Notes under the pieces: model-generated
Seen by the model: only the letters and a program-made list of their open reading frames with translations
Database searches by the model: none
Told to the model about the DNA's origin: nothing
Shown here: piece by piece, positions 1 through 9,165 of the stretch
Layout: each line of letters begins with the position of its first letter
Numbering within the stretch: the first letter of the stretch is position 1
Position numbers and translations under genes: made by a program
Assembly (NCBI GenBank): GCA_015061665.1
Contig: SUWC01000019.1
Coordinates: 1-44,079, forward strand
Origin: Lentisphaerota bacterium
Lineage (GTDB): Bacteria > Verrucomicrobiota > Kiritimatiellia > RFP12 > UBA1067
DNA length: 44,079 nt
Reading direction: 5' to 3'

Positions 1-637
1 TCGTCATCTGGAATCGGAATATGCGCGTCGCATCCGCGTCCACCTTCTCGTATAGGAGCGAGGATACGGAAGGAAGCTCCTGCTCGACGGCCTTGACGAT
101 CGACGAAGTCTGCCCCACGGGATCCTTCTGGGGCATGAAGAGTATTACGCCCATGGCGGCGACGATGGATGCGATTGCGACAGTCCAGAGGATGTTCACC
201 AAAGTCGAGCTCTTCTTGGGCTGCTCGCCGGAGGCCGCCTCCGAGCCGCCGCCTGCAAGGCCGAGGTCAATGCCACCGCCGACGACATGCTTCGCCTTGC
301 CCTGCGTGGGCTTGGACGCAGTCGGAGGCGCGGACGGGTCGACGACCTTGATGTGAGAGCTTCCAGCCTCGATCTCGTCGCCGTGCCTGACGGTGAACGG
401 GTCCGCCCCGAGCTGGCGCCCGTTCACGAAGGTGCCGTTCGCGCTCGCGAGGTCCGTCACCTTGATCGTGCCGTCGGCATCCTGCTCAAACATGCAGTGA
501 GTGCGCGAGAGCTCTCCGTCGGCGCAGTGCAGGTCGTTCGAGCTGGAACGCCCGAAGCGCAGCCCAACCGGGGGAACCGTTACGCGCTGGCCCGCCAGGG
601 GTCCGTCGACGAAATGCAGTTCAATTGGCTTTCCCAT
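1..637 (-). CDS. FHA-domain membrane protein, 3' end cut by the window
   Basis: The frame opens at an ATG at 637, preceded by AAAGGA, and stays open to the left edge, so the C-terminus is missing. The first ~95 residues form a forkhead-associated domain, with the typical FGRSSSND, LSRTHC and NGTFVNG elements; FHA domains bind phosphothreonine peptides. A low-complexity Lys/Gly/Ser linker follows, then one transmembrane helix (about residues 140-160, ending MGVILFMPQ), so the FHA domain should be cytoplasmic and the missing part periplasmic. Its ATG overlaps the stop of the tadC-like gene in a TGATG junction, implying translational coupling. FHA proteins often accompany Tad or type II secretion genes, which fits the neighbour. 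The exact role is unknown. Confidence 0.85.
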   Translation of the reverse strand, partial: MGKPIELHFVDGPLAGQRVTVPPVGLRFGRSSSNDLHCADGELSRTHCMFEQDADGTIKVTDLASANGTFVNGRQLGADPFTVRHGDEIEAGSSHIKVVDPSAPPTASKPTQGKAKHVVGGGIDLGLAGGGSEAASGEQPKKSSTLVNILWTVAIASIVAAMGVILFMPQKDPVGQTSSIVKAVEQELPSVSSLLYEKVDADATRIFRFQMT

Positions 638-1557
638 CAGAGAAGTCCTTTCATTGCTTGAGATAGCATTGGTCCGAGGAGTATTATGAACACCGCGGGG
701 AAGATGCAGAACATCAAGGGGCCAAGCATCTTGGTCGGCGCCTCGTTCGCGAGCTTTTCGGCGCGGTCAAAGCGCCGTGAGCGGAGCTGCTCGGACTGAA
801 TTCGCAGTATCGCGCCGATGGAAACGCCCAGCTCGTCCGCCTGGATGAGCGCGTTGGCGACGCTGCGCAGGTCGGGCTGGTTGACGCGCTCGGACATTCT
901 CTTCAGCGCCTCCCTGCGCGACGAGCCGACCTGGATTTCCTTTGTCATGCGCAGAAGCTCCTCGTTGAGCGGATCCATCTTGCGCGACGCGCAGTTGCGC
1001 TGAAGCGCGCTGATGAAGTCCATTCCCGCCTCCACGGAAAGAGTCAATATGTCAAGGACGAACGGGAGCGCGCGCATTATCGAGAAGTGCCTGCTCTTGA
1101 GGGCCCCCTTCAGCCACAGCATTGGCTGCAGATAGAATATCGCATAGCCGAACAGCGACAGAGTAAGCGCGTTCTCGGAGAACACGGAACCAGGCAGAAG
1201 CCCAGAAAGGAGAAAGATGAACGCGGCCCACAGAGTGCCGAAGACTGCTGGCACAAGAAGCTTCAGCTCGACAAACTCAAGGCCCGAGAGCAGCCCCTCG
1301 AAGCCAGCTGAGACAAGCATCACATGGGCCGTCTCGACCTGCTTCGCGAAGAACTCGCGCGAGACAAGCCGGTCAAGGTTGCCGACAAACGGCAGAAGAA
1401 GCTTGAACACGAACGGCAGCGAACGCTCCTGTCGGCGTCCGTCCGCCAACGTTACGTACGTCACCTCGCTTGCGACCGACGCCGCATACCAGGCAAGCGC
1501 CCCTGCGGCGAGCGCCCAGACAATAATCATCGACATCTGAAGTGTCTTGACTAGCAT
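637..1557 (-). CDS. TadC-like type II secretion F-domain membrane protein
   Basis: This 306-residue inner-membrane protein has N-terminal membrane segments, a cytoplasmic stretch, and a T2SSF-type core containing PFVLDILTLSVEAGMDF and QADELGVSIGAILRIQ, ending in a hydrophobic helix (FCIFPAVFIILLGPM). This layout and length match TadC, the platform protein of Tad pilus assembly. The start is supported by GGAAGGAG seven bases upstream. It lies 44 bp after metG in the same direction and overlaps the FHA gene at TGATG. No TadA ATPase or TadB is in the window; they may lie beyond the left edge. A generic GspF-like role cannot be excluded. Confidence 0.82.
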   Translation of the reverse strand: MLVKTLQMSMIIVWALAAGALAWYAASVASEVTYVTLADGRRQERSLPFVFKLLLPFVGNLDRLVSREFFAKQVETAHVMLVSAGFEGLLSGLEFVELKLLVPAVFGTLWAAFIFLLSGLLPGSVFSENALTLSLFGYAIFYLQPMLWLKGALKSRHFSIMRALPFVLDILTLSVEAGMDFISALQRNCASRKMDPLNEELLRMTKEIQVGSSRREALKRMSERVNQPDLRSVANALIQADELGVSIGAILRIQSEQLRSRRFDRAEKLANEAPTKMLGPLMFCIFPAVFIILLGPMLSQAMKGLL

Positions 1558-1601
1558 TTGCTGGCTCCTTCCGTCGTTTGCCTACTTTGAGATTCGCAGC
1601 T

Positions 1602-3725
1602 TCACGTCGCCTGCGTTCCGCCTCCGGCGCAGCCATCGACGGTAACCGCGCCGCCGTTAACGCCAGGTTCGCCCGCGAAGAGGATCATCCCCTCCGAGAC
1701 GCCGACGGACATCTTGCGCGGTGCGAGGTTCGCGACAAACACGACTTCCTTGCCGACGAGCGTCGCGGGGTCGGGATAGGCCTGGCGGATTCCGGAGAAG
1801 ATCGTGCGCTTTCCGAGCGAGCCCGCGTCAAGGACGAACTTCAGCAGCTTCGAGCTCTTGGGGACGATCTCGCAGCTCTCGACGACGCCGACCCTGAGGT
1901 CGAGCTTCTCGAAGTCGGGGAACGCTATCTCGGGCTTGAGCGGAACGGACGGGGGCTCTGGCACCCCCGCACCCCCGCCTGCGGAACTTTCTTTCCCCTT
2001 GTTCTTGCTCGCCCTCGACTCGTGCGCGACCTCGCCGGAGTCGGCTGGCTTCACAGTCGCCGCGGCGACCATGGCCTCGACCTGCTTGGCGTCGATGCGG
2101 CTCGCGAGGTACTCGTACTCGCCGAGAGCAACGCCCTCGACGGTCGTGTCGCGCGAAGCCCACGTCCACTCGGTCTCGCCGAAGAGCTTCATCGCCTTGT
2201 CGGCGTAGACGGGGAGGATGGGCTTCAGGTAGATGGCGAGGATGCGGAATGCGTTGAGCGCCGCGGTGAGCGTGACGCGCGTCGCCTCCTCGTCGGTCTT
2301 GACGGTCTTCCACGGCTCCTTGCGGTCGAAATACTCGTTCGCCGCGTCGGCCAAGCGGCATATTCCGACGACGACCTGGTTGAAGCGGCGGTTCTCGTAG
2401 TCCTGAGCGATCTGCTCGCCGCCGTCGCGCAGCTTCTGGAGGAGGGCGAGCTCCTCGTCGTGCCCTGCGAGCGTAGCGAGCTTGCCGCCGAGCTTCTTCT
2501 GCAGCATCTGCGCGGAGCGGGAGGCGATGTTCGTGATCTTGCCGACGAGGTCGGAGTTGACGCGCGTAACGAAGTCGGTCAGATTGAGGTCCATGTCGTC
2601 CGTCGTTCCGCCGAGCTTCGCCGCGTAGTAGTAGCGAAGGGCCTCCGGCGGAAGATGGTCGAGGTACGTGCGCGCGTTGACGAACGTGCCCTTCGACTTG
2701 GACATCTTCTCTCCGTTGACGGTGAGAAAGCCATGCACGAAGATCTTGTCTGGCTGCTCGAACCCCGCGACGTGCAGCATTCCGGGCCAGAACAGGCAGT
2801 GGAAGCGGATGATGTCCTTGCCGATGAAGTGGTAATGCTCCACCTTTGGCAGGGCTTCGGAGGAGCCAGAGGCTCCGTCCGCTGCGCCCCACCAGTCCTC
2901 GAACCTCTCGCCGTTCTTCTCGCACCAGTTGCGCAGCGAGGCGAGGTAGCCGATGGGCGCGTCGACCCAGACGTAGAAGAACTTGCCGGCATGGCCGGGG
3001 ATCTCGAAGCCGAAGTAGGGCGCGTCGCGCGAGATGCACCATCCGCGCAGGGGCTCCTTGAACCACTCCAGTAGCTTGTTCGAGACGTCGCTCGTCGTGT
3101 GCCCCGGAATCCACTTCTCCAGGTAGTCGTGCTGCGGCTCGAGCTCGAAGTAGAGATGCTCCGAGTCCTTTACGACCGGCGTGGAGCCGCATGTCGTGCA
3201 CTTGGGGCTGCCGAGCTCCTCGGCGCCGTACGTGGAGCCGCAGTGGTCGCAGCTGTCGCCGTACTGGTTCTCCGCGCCGCACTTCGGGCAGACGCCCTTC
3301 ACGAAGCGGTCGGGGAGGAACATCCTGCAGTGCTCGCAGTAGAGCTGCGGAGAGGTCTTCTTCGTGATGCCGCCGGACTTCTCCATCGCGGCGAATATCC
3401 GCTCGGAGAACTCCTTGTTCTCGGGGGAGTTCGTGGTGTAGTAGTTGTCGAACGCGACCTGGAAGTCGGTGAAGTCCTTGAGGTGTATCGCATGCATGCG
3501 CGCAATGAGGTCCTCGGGCGAGACGCCCTCCTTGCGGGCGCGGAGCATCACCGGCGTGCCGTGGGTATCGTCAGCGCAAACATAAACGCACTCGTTTCCG
3601 CGAAGCTTCTGGAAACGCACCCAGAAATCCGTCTGGACATATTCGACCAAATGCCCAAGGTGAATGTCGCCGTTTGCGTACGGCAACGCGCTTGTAACTA
3701 CTATTTTCCGTTTCTTGTCTGGCAT
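1602..3725 (-). CDS. metG: Methionyl-tRNA synthetase with C-terminal tRNA-binding domain
   Basis: The enzyme charges tRNA(Met) with methionine in the cytoplasm. Of its 707 residues, the class I signature HLGH is at 22-25 and KMSKS near 340. Paired CxxC knuckles between about 129 and 185 (CEHC, CPKC, CDHC, CTTC) mark the zinc-bearing connective insertion of the MetG1 type. An anticodon-binding helical domain follows, and about residues 600-707 form an EMAP/Trbp111-type tRNA-binding domain that normally drives dimerisation. The linker before this domain (GGGAGVPEPPSV) is encoded by a REP-like palindrome at 1941-1978, apparently inserted in frame. The start has an AAAGGAG site, and a strong promoter lies just upstream. 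Confidence 0.97.
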   Translation of the reverse strand: MPDKKRKIVVTSALPYANGDIHLGHLVEYVQTDFWVRFQKLRGNECVYVCADDTHGTPVMLRARKEGVSPEDLIARMHAIHLKDFTDFQVAFDNYYTTNSPENKEFSERIFAAMEKSGGITKKTSPQLYCEHCRMFLPDRFVKGVCPKCGAENQYGDSCDHCGSTYGAEELGSPKCTTCGSTPVVKDSEHLYFELEPQHDYLEKWIPGHTTSDVSNKLLEWFKEPLRGWCISRDAPYFGFEIPGHAGKFFYVWVDAPIGYLASLRNWCEKNGERFEDWWGAADGASGSSEALPKVEHYHFIGKDIIRFHCLFWPGMLHVAGFEQPDKIFVHGFLTVNGEKMSKSKGTFVNARTYLDHLPPEALRYYYAAKLGGTTDDMDLNLTDFVTRVNSDLVGKITNIASRSAQMLQKKLGGKLATLAGHDEELALLQKLRDGGEQIAQDYENRRFNQVVVGICRLADAANEYFDRKEPWKTVKTDEEATRVTLTAALNAFRILAIYLKPILPVYADKAMKLFGETEWTWASRDTTVEGVALGEYEYLASRIDAKQVEAMVAAATVKPADSGEVAHESRASKNKGKESSAGGGAGVPEPPSVPLKPEIAFPDFEKLDLRVGVVESCEIVPKSSKLLKFVLDAGSLGKRTIFSGIRQAYPDPATLVGKEVVFVANLAPRKMSVGVSEGMILFAGEPGVNGGAVTVDGCAGGGTQAT
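1941..1978 (+). repeat. REP-like palindrome inside metG
   Basis: It starts CGGAACGGACGGGGG and continues into a short stem-loop followed by GCACCCCCG. The same head and tail appear at 25783, 26025 (inverted) and 26594 (inverted), in and next to the REP-associated transposase. Here it encodes the flexible linker of MetG, a place where an in-frame insertion would be tolerated. Confidence 0.65.
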
Positions 3726-3750
3726 GATTCTGCTTTGACTCCTTTCTAGT

Positions 3751-3780
3751 ATTATACATTATTTTCACCTCGACTGTAAA
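3751..3780 (-). promoter_or_regulatory. Sigma-70-type promoter of metG
   Basis: On the minus strand TTTACA (3775-3780) is separated by 18 bp from a perfect TATAAT (3751-3756). Transcription would begin just upstream of the AAAGGAG ribosome site and run into metG, tadC-like and the FHA gene. Confidence 0.8.
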
Positions 3781-3804
3781 GGTTGCCCGTACCTCTCCGC
3801 TACG

Positions 3805-6246
3805 CTACGCCGGGGGGCGGACGCGGCGCGTGGCGACGGCCGTAAACGGATCCTCCGGCCAGTAGTGCTTCGGATAGCGTCCGCGCATGTCCTTGCGCAC
3901 AAGCTGGTACCCTTCGCGCCAGAAGCCCGCGATGTCCTTCGTGATCTGCACCGGACGCTGCGCAGGGGAAAGAAGCGTCATGACGATCGGGACCCTGCCG
4001 CCAGCCACCTTCGGCGTCTCCATAAGGCCGAAGCACTCCTGCAGCCTTACCTCAACGGTCGGCTCGTCGCCTTCGTAGTGTACAAGCATGTTGCTTCCGC
4101 TCGGAACCTCCATCCGCACCGGCGCCAGACGGTCCAGCTCGCGCCGGTCATGCCCAGCTTCTGCAATGACCGCCGATAGCACAAGCGACATGTCGAGCCT
4201 ATCAAGGTCCTTCCACTTCGTCATGCCGGAGACAAACCCGCGCATCGCATCCATGACCTGCGCATCGTCCGCCGCAGGCCACCCGCCCTCGGGCACTGCA
4301 CGCGAAAGAAACGCAATCCTCGAGCGCATCTGAAGCGACTCCTTGGTCCAGCACGGAAGGTTCTCAACGCCCTTGAGCCGCACTCCCTCCATCATGGCGT
4401 CCAGCGCAGCCTCGGACATCTCGCCGCCTTCCGCAGGAACGGACTTCTCCTCGAACGCGACAGCCCCGAGCCGTCGTCTTGCGACGCTTTTCACGCGGTC
4501 GGCACGGCGGTCCCATTCGCATACGCGCTCGCTGGACATCTCGTCCGCGAACAAATCCTCGACTTCGCCGCCGTCGATCGGACATCCAAGGAAAAGCCTC
4601 GCGTCCCCTATGCGATCGTCAAGCTCGCACCCGACGACAAACTGCGACTTGGCAAGCGGGTCTAGCCTGTCGACTGCCATTCCTTTGCCGCACACCATGG
4701 TGAAGGAACCGTTGCCCCTGCTCTTCGCAATCCTGTCTGGATACGCAAGCGCAAGCATCGCGCCTTCGGACGCGCATTCGCGTACACCCGCGACACGCGC
4801 AATGCGCACGCCCTCGAACCGCTTCGCAAGCCGCAGGATGCGCGACGAAGACGGACGGTTCGGCGTCTCGCGCACCTCGTCCAGTATCCTGCGTATGTCC
4901 GTTTCGCGCGACTTGCTCCCCTCCTCGATGATCGCGGCGAGGATGGACGCCGTTTCGCGCGACGCGGCGTTCACCCCGCAGCCCATCATCATGTTGGCGA
5001 GCCTCGGGTGCATCGGCAGATGCGACATCGCCTCGCCCTTCGGCGTGAGGCGTCCGTCGGCGTCAAGCGCGCCCAGAAGCTTCAGCAGCCCTACCGCCTG
5101 GTCCCACGCGCTCGCAGGCGGCGGAGTCATCCACGGAAGTCCGTCCCTTTTCAGCGCACCCCACGCGCAGCTGGAAAGGACAAGCGACGCAAGGTCCGCG
5201 TCAAGGATCTCAGGGTTCATGCGCTCAGGGCGCGCGGCATCCATCCCCGCCTCCCACAGCCTGTAGCAGACTCCTGCGCGGACGCGTCCCGCGCGTCCCC
5301 TGCGCTGCTCTGCGCGGTCGCGCGAAAGCGGAACCGTGACCAGTCCGCTCATGCCCGTCGCAGGCGAGAAGCGCGGTATGCGCATAAGGCCAGAGTCGAC
5401 GACGCACTCGATGCCTGGGATCGTAACCGAGGTCTCAGCTATCGACGTTGAAAGGATGACCTTGCGCCGTCCGTCGGAGCGGAACACCCTATCCTGCTCC
5501 TCCTTCGGAAGCGAACCATAAAGCGGCAGGATGTCCGTGCGCGGCAAATCTGCCGCGGTCCGTCCAAGCGTCTCGCAAGCGCGCCTTATCTCACCTTCGC
5601 CCGGCAGGAAGCAGAGGATGTCGCCGCTCGTCTCTGAAAGCGCCTTCATCACGGCTGCGGTCGGGGAGACGTCGCCAAGATACCTGGTCTCGACCGGAAA
5701 CATCCTGCCCTCCGCAAGGATCGTATCCGCATCGCCCAGATGGCGCGCCACCGACTCGGCGTCAAGGGTTGCGGACATAACGAGTATTCGGAGATCGTCC
5801 CTGAGCGCCCTTCTCACGTCAAGCGCAAGCGCGAAACTGAGGTCGCAGGCGAGCGAGCGCTCGTGGAATTCGTCGAAGATGATCAGTCCGACGTCGGATA
5901 GCTCGGGGTCGGACATAATCCGCTGCGCCAGGAGTCCCTCGGTGACGATCTCAAGCCGCGTTCGCTGCGAGACGCGCCGTTCGAGACGCACCTGGTAGCC
6001 TACGGTTTCGCCGACGTTCTCGCCGAGCTTGGACGCGATGAACTCCGCGCACGAGCGAGCGGCGATGCGGCGCGGCTCGAGCATGACGATCTTGCGTCCT
6101 TTCAGCCACGGCTCGCCGAGGAGCGCGGGCGGAATGCACGTGGTCTTGCCGCTTCCAGGCGGCGCGGCGAATATGACGCTCCTGTTGCGCGCGAGCGAAG
6201 CCCTGACGTCGGATATCTTCTCTTCCGCTGGAAATCTCTGGCTCAT
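3805..6246 (-). CDS. hrpB: ATP-dependent helicase HrpB
   Basis: This 813-residue DExH-box helicase has Walker A APPGSGKTT near residue 30, DEFH (motif II) near 124, SATLD (motif III), and the motif VI arginine stretch QRRGRAGRVRAG. An HA2/OB-like region follows, with an HrpB-type C-terminal domain ending in YPKHYWPEDPFTA. The length fits HrpB (about 800-850) better than the longer HrpA. HrpB proteins are putative RNA helicases of poorly defined role. The ATG lies 7 bp after the stop of the AddA-like gene, so it is the last gene of the metY-ybeY-amidase-addA-hrpB unit. I see no clear terminator before the metG promoter. Confidence 0.95.
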   Translation of the reverse strand: MSQRFPAEEKISDVRASLARNRSVIFAAPPGSGKTTCIPPALLGEPWLKGRKIVMLEPRRIAARSCAEFIASKLGENVGETVGYQVRLERRVSQRTRLEIVTEGLLAQRIMSDPELSDVGLIIFDEFHERSLACDLSFALALDVRRALRDDLRILVMSATLDAESVARHLGDADTILAEGRMFPVETRYLGDVSPTAAVMKALSETSGDILCFLPGEGEIRRACETLGRTAADLPRTDILPLYGSLPKEEQDRVFRSDGRRKVILSTSIAETSVTIPGIECVVDSGLMRIPRFSPATGMSGLVTVPLSRDRAEQRRGRAGRVRAGVCYRLWEAGMDAARPERMNPEILDADLASLVLSSCAWGALKRDGLPWMTPPPASAWDQAVGLLKLLGALDADGRLTPKGEAMSHLPMHPRLANMMMGCGVNAASRETASILAAIIEEGSKSRETDIRRILDEVRETPNRPSSSRILRLAKRFEGVRIARVAGVRECASEGAMLALAYPDRIAKSRGNGSFTMVCGKGMAVDRLDPLAKSQFVVGCELDDRIGDARLFLGCPIDGGEVEDLFADEMSSERVCEWDRRADRVKSVARRRLGAVAFEEKSVPAEGGEMSEAALDAMMEGVRLKGVENLPCWTKESLQMRSRIAFLSRAVPEGGWPAADDAQVMDAMRGFVSGMTKWKDLDRLDMSLVLSAVIAEAGHDRRELDRLAPVRMEVPSGSNMLVHYEGDEPTVEVRLQECFGLMETPKVAGGRVPIVMTLLSPAQRPVQITKDIAGFWREGYQLVRKDMRGRYPKHYWPEDPFTAVATRRVRPPA

Positions 6247-6253
6247 CTTTGTC

Positions 6254-9160
6254 TCACTCTATTGTCAGGACCTCGTCAGTCGAAAGGAGCAGAAGCTTCG
6301 TCGCGATGCGTCCGCGCGGAATCCCCGCGAGCGACGAAACAGCGCGCGCATACGAGCGGAGCTGTCCTGTGTATGTCCGCGCCATGCGCGCGTGGAAGTC
6401 CTCCGGCGTCTCGCCGCGCATCACCCTGTTCGTCTTGTAGTCGTAGACCACGGCGGAAAGCGAGCCGTCTTCGCCGCGCGTGAAGACGGCGCGGTCGATC
6501 TGCCCCGATTCCCATTCGCCGCCCTCCATGACCTCGTATTTCCGCTCGCGCCAAAGCTCGACGAATCCGTATGGACGCACCAGCTCTCGCTCGACGGCGC
6601 CGGACGCCTTGTCCGCGTCGATCCACTCTATCGCCTCGTACTGCGCGTGGACGTCCGTTCCGCGCTTCATCGCGGCCTCGCGCCCCGCGTCGCGCACAAA
6701 CAGGTCGCCCGCCGACATTCCGTCGTGGAAGCTGCTGGACGGCAGGCGCCTGCGCACCGCCTTGCGCGGGCCGCGCGCGAAACCCTCCGCGCCTTCTGGC
6801 TGAGCGGACGCGGAACCTTTCTCGGCCTTTTCGGGCACGAAAGATTCATACCACCGCCTGTCCCCGATCTCCTCCGGCATGGAGCCGCGGACAAGGTCAG
6901 AGAACCTAAGCGACTCGCCCGACTTCGGCTGCGGATGAAGCACGAGCGTCATGGCGCGCTTGGCGCGCGTCAGCGCGACGTAGTATATGCACAGCTCCTC
7001 CTGCTCCTCGGCGTCCTTCGTCCTCTGCCATACTTCGCGGAGGACAGCGTCGTTCCTCGACACGACGGGGTCGAGCGCGGGGAGCGCCCAGCGCTCGGAC
7101 ACGAGGTTGCCGCTTCCGCTAGAGAGAAGTCCGCTCTTCTCGTAAAGCGGAACGATGACATAGTCGAAGCCAAGCCCCTTCGAGCGGTGGATCGTCAGGA
7201 TCCTTATCTTGCCGGGCTCGGCGATGTTGCGCTTCGTCTGGTTCTGCAGAAACGCGAGGAAATCGCCGCGGCGCGTGGACGGCTGCATGGCAAGCTCGAA
7301 TTCGGCGGCGGCGCGCAGCATGTCCGTAAAGCGCATCTCCGTGAACCTGCTCCACGCCTCGTCGGGGGCCGAGGGCAGCAGCGCGCGCAGTTCGCGGAAC
7401 GTGCGCACGAAGCCGCGTTCGGTGAACTCGCGCGCTAACTCGCACGAGACGGCCTCCGCCTCCGGCACTCCGTCGGGATACTTCGCGCGTGCTAGCGGAG
7501 TCGTCTTGAAGTGCCGGTACGACTGCTTGTCGCCGGGATGGTCGGAAAGCATCACGAGATCGAGGAACGGCATCAGCGCCGGCGTGTCGAGGATCGCGCT
7601 CTCGCCCTCCCACACCACGCCTTCAACACCGGCGTCCTTCAGCTTGGCGGCAAGCAACTCGCCCATGGCGTTCGAACGGACGAGAATCGCGGCGGAAATG
7701 CCGCGCCTGACGGGATCGACCGCCTCGATCGCGTTCCTGACGGGCTCGACGAAATCCTCGGGGAGGGAACCGCTGGCCTCGACGCGCTGGACGAAACCGC
7801 CGAGCGACACCTTCGCGGTCTCGTGCTTCGGACACTTCCACGCGGGGAATTCCACGGAGATTCGCCCGTCCCTGAAAATCGCATTTACGGCGTCGACCAT
7901 CGGCTGTCCGTAGCGGTACGACTTGTCGAGGCTGTCGACCTTGTAGTCCCCGCTCTCCTTCTCGCGGCGGAATATCGAGACGTCGCCGTTGCGCCAGCCG
8001 TAGATCGCCTGCTTGCAGTCGCCGACGATGAAGATGCTCTTGTCGCCGCCGGACATCTTCGCCTCGCCGATGAGCTCGCCCAGCGCGCGCCACTGCTCGC
8101 GGCTCGTATCCTGAAACTCGTCAAGCGCCCAGCCCCTTATCGCCGAGTCGAGGCGGTACTCCAGCGCGCGGCGCGCGCCTTCGGGAAGCGACGCGATCAG
8201 GCGCGGTATGTCGGCGAACACAAGCCGTCCTGCGCGGCGAACCTTGGCGTCGTATTCGCGTTCGTATTCGGACATCAGCGAGCGCACGCCGAAGGCGTGG
8301 TCGAGCTTCTGCCGTATGGCGAAGCCGAACATCGCGAGAAAGGCGACGCGTATCGTCTTCGCATCCTCGCCGCCGAACGTCAGCGCCTTGCGGCTGAACG
8401 TGATGTCTATCGTCGCGCCGTCGAAAAGCGATTCGCACTCAAGGAACTTCTTCATGAGCCCCTTCGAGCCGGAGAAGCTTCCGCCGAAGTTCCGCACCTC
8501 GTCGACGAAGTCGGGCCACTTCGCGTGGCTGCAAAGCGGCGCAAGCGAGTCCGCCGCGCAGGCGAGGGTCTTCCGCGTCGCGTTGACGAAGGCGGGGACT
8601 GGATCCCAGATCGCGGAGGGGTCGCCGAGCCCCTGCGGACCAGGGAGCGCAAGATATATCTCGTGCCAGTCGTGGATGAACTGCCTGTACCTGTCGATGA
8701 ACCTGCGGACGTTGCGTCCGCCCATCGCGTATGCGAATGCGTCGGAGAACGCCTTTTTCGCAGCAGGGTCGGTCCTGCGCAGGATCGAGAAGGAGACTCG
8801 CGATATCTCAGACTCCTCGTCGTACTTTCCCATGATCTTCAGGTCGCCTACGAGCCCGAGCTCAAGCGGAAAGCTGCGCACTATGCGGAAGAGGTATCCG
8901 TCCAGCGTGCCGATCTGCGAGAGGTGCTGCGTCGCTATCGTCTCGCGCAGGAGCCTGACGTCCTCGGGGTTTTTCGCGGCGCTCTCTGCAAGCAGCGAGA
9001 CGAAACGCTCGAAGATCTCGCCTGACGCGAGGCGCGAGAACGTCAGCGCGACGATTTCGTGCGGCTTCACGCCAAGCCTCAGGAGTTCTATCAGACGTGT
9101 CGCAAGCGCCTGCGTCTTGCCCGTTCCTGCGCTTGCCTCTATGAGCATGTTCTCAATCAT
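6254..9160 (-). CDS. UvrD/AddA-type helicase-nuclease
   Basis: The 968-residue protein combines superfamily 1 helicase motifs with a RecB-family nuclease. Visible are Walker A EASAGTGKT at about 8-16, Walker B DEFQDTS near 347, GDCKQAIYGWRNGD near 377, motif V ILTIHRSKGLGFDYVIVP, and motif VI YVALTRAKRAM near 728. The C-terminal 140 residues carry GTDVH (~833), GQIDRAVF, YDYKTN (~905) and a QLRSYA element, the usual nuclease set. This is the layout of AddA, which processes double-strand DNA ends with AddB. No AddB is visible here, and at 968 residues it is somewhat short for AddA. It starts 5 bp after the amidase gene. Confidence 0.9.
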   Translation of the reverse strand: MIENMLIEASAGTGKTQALATRLIELLRLGVKPHEIVALTFSRLASGEIFERFVSLLAESAAKNPEDVRLLRETIATQHLSQIGTLDGYLFRIVRSFPLELGLVGDLKIMGKYDEESEISRVSFSILRRTDPAAKKAFSDAFAYAMGGRNVRRFIDRYRQFIHDWHEIYLALPGPQGLGDPSAIWDPVPAFVNATRKTLACAADSLAPLCSHAKWPDFVDEVRNFGGSFSGSKGLMKKFLECESLFDGATIDITFSRKALTFGGEDAKTIRVAFLAMFGFAIRQKLDHAFGVRSLMSEYEREYDAKVRRAGRLVFADIPRLIASLPEGARRALEYRLDSAIRGWALDEFQDTSREQWRALGELIGEAKMSGGDKSIFIVGDCKQAIYGWRNGDVSIFRREKESGDYKVDSLDKSYRYGQPMVDAVNAIFRDGRISVEFPAWKCPKHETAKVSLGGFVQRVEASGSLPEDFVEPVRNAIEAVDPVRRGISAAILVRSNAMGELLAAKLKDAGVEGVVWEGESAILDTPALMPFLDLVMLSDHPGDKQSYRHFKTTPLARAKYPDGVPEAEAVSCELAREFTERGFVRTFRELRALLPSAPDEAWSRFTEMRFTDMLRAAAEFELAMQPSTRRGDFLAFLQNQTKRNIAEPGKIRILTIHRSKGLGFDYVIVPLYEKSGLLSSGSGNLVSERWALPALDPVVSRNDAVLREVWQRTKDAEEQEELCIYYVALTRAKRAMTLVLHPQPKSGESLRFSDLVRGSMPEEIGDRRWYESFVPEKAEKGSASAQPEGAEGFARGPRKAVRRRLPSSSFHDGMSAGDLFVRDAGREAAMKRGTDVHAQYEAIEWIDADKASGAVERELVRPYGFVELWRERKYEVMEGGEWESGQIDRAVFTRGEDGSLSAVVYDYKTNRVMRGETPEDFHARMARTYTGQLRSYARAVSSLAGIPRGRIATKLLLLSTDEVLTIE

Positions 9161-9165
9161 TCGTT

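Noticed and set aside
1578..3074. A 498-codon plus-strand frame opposite metG
   Set aside because: It lies wholly antisense to a clear MetRS with all its motifs, has no ribosome site, and has the Arg/Val/Leu-rich composition expected from the reverse frame of GC-rich coding DNA.
7511..9025. A 504-codon plus-strand frame opposite the AddA-like gene
   Set aside because: Antisense shadow of a gene with complete helicase and nuclease motifs; no protein features of its own.
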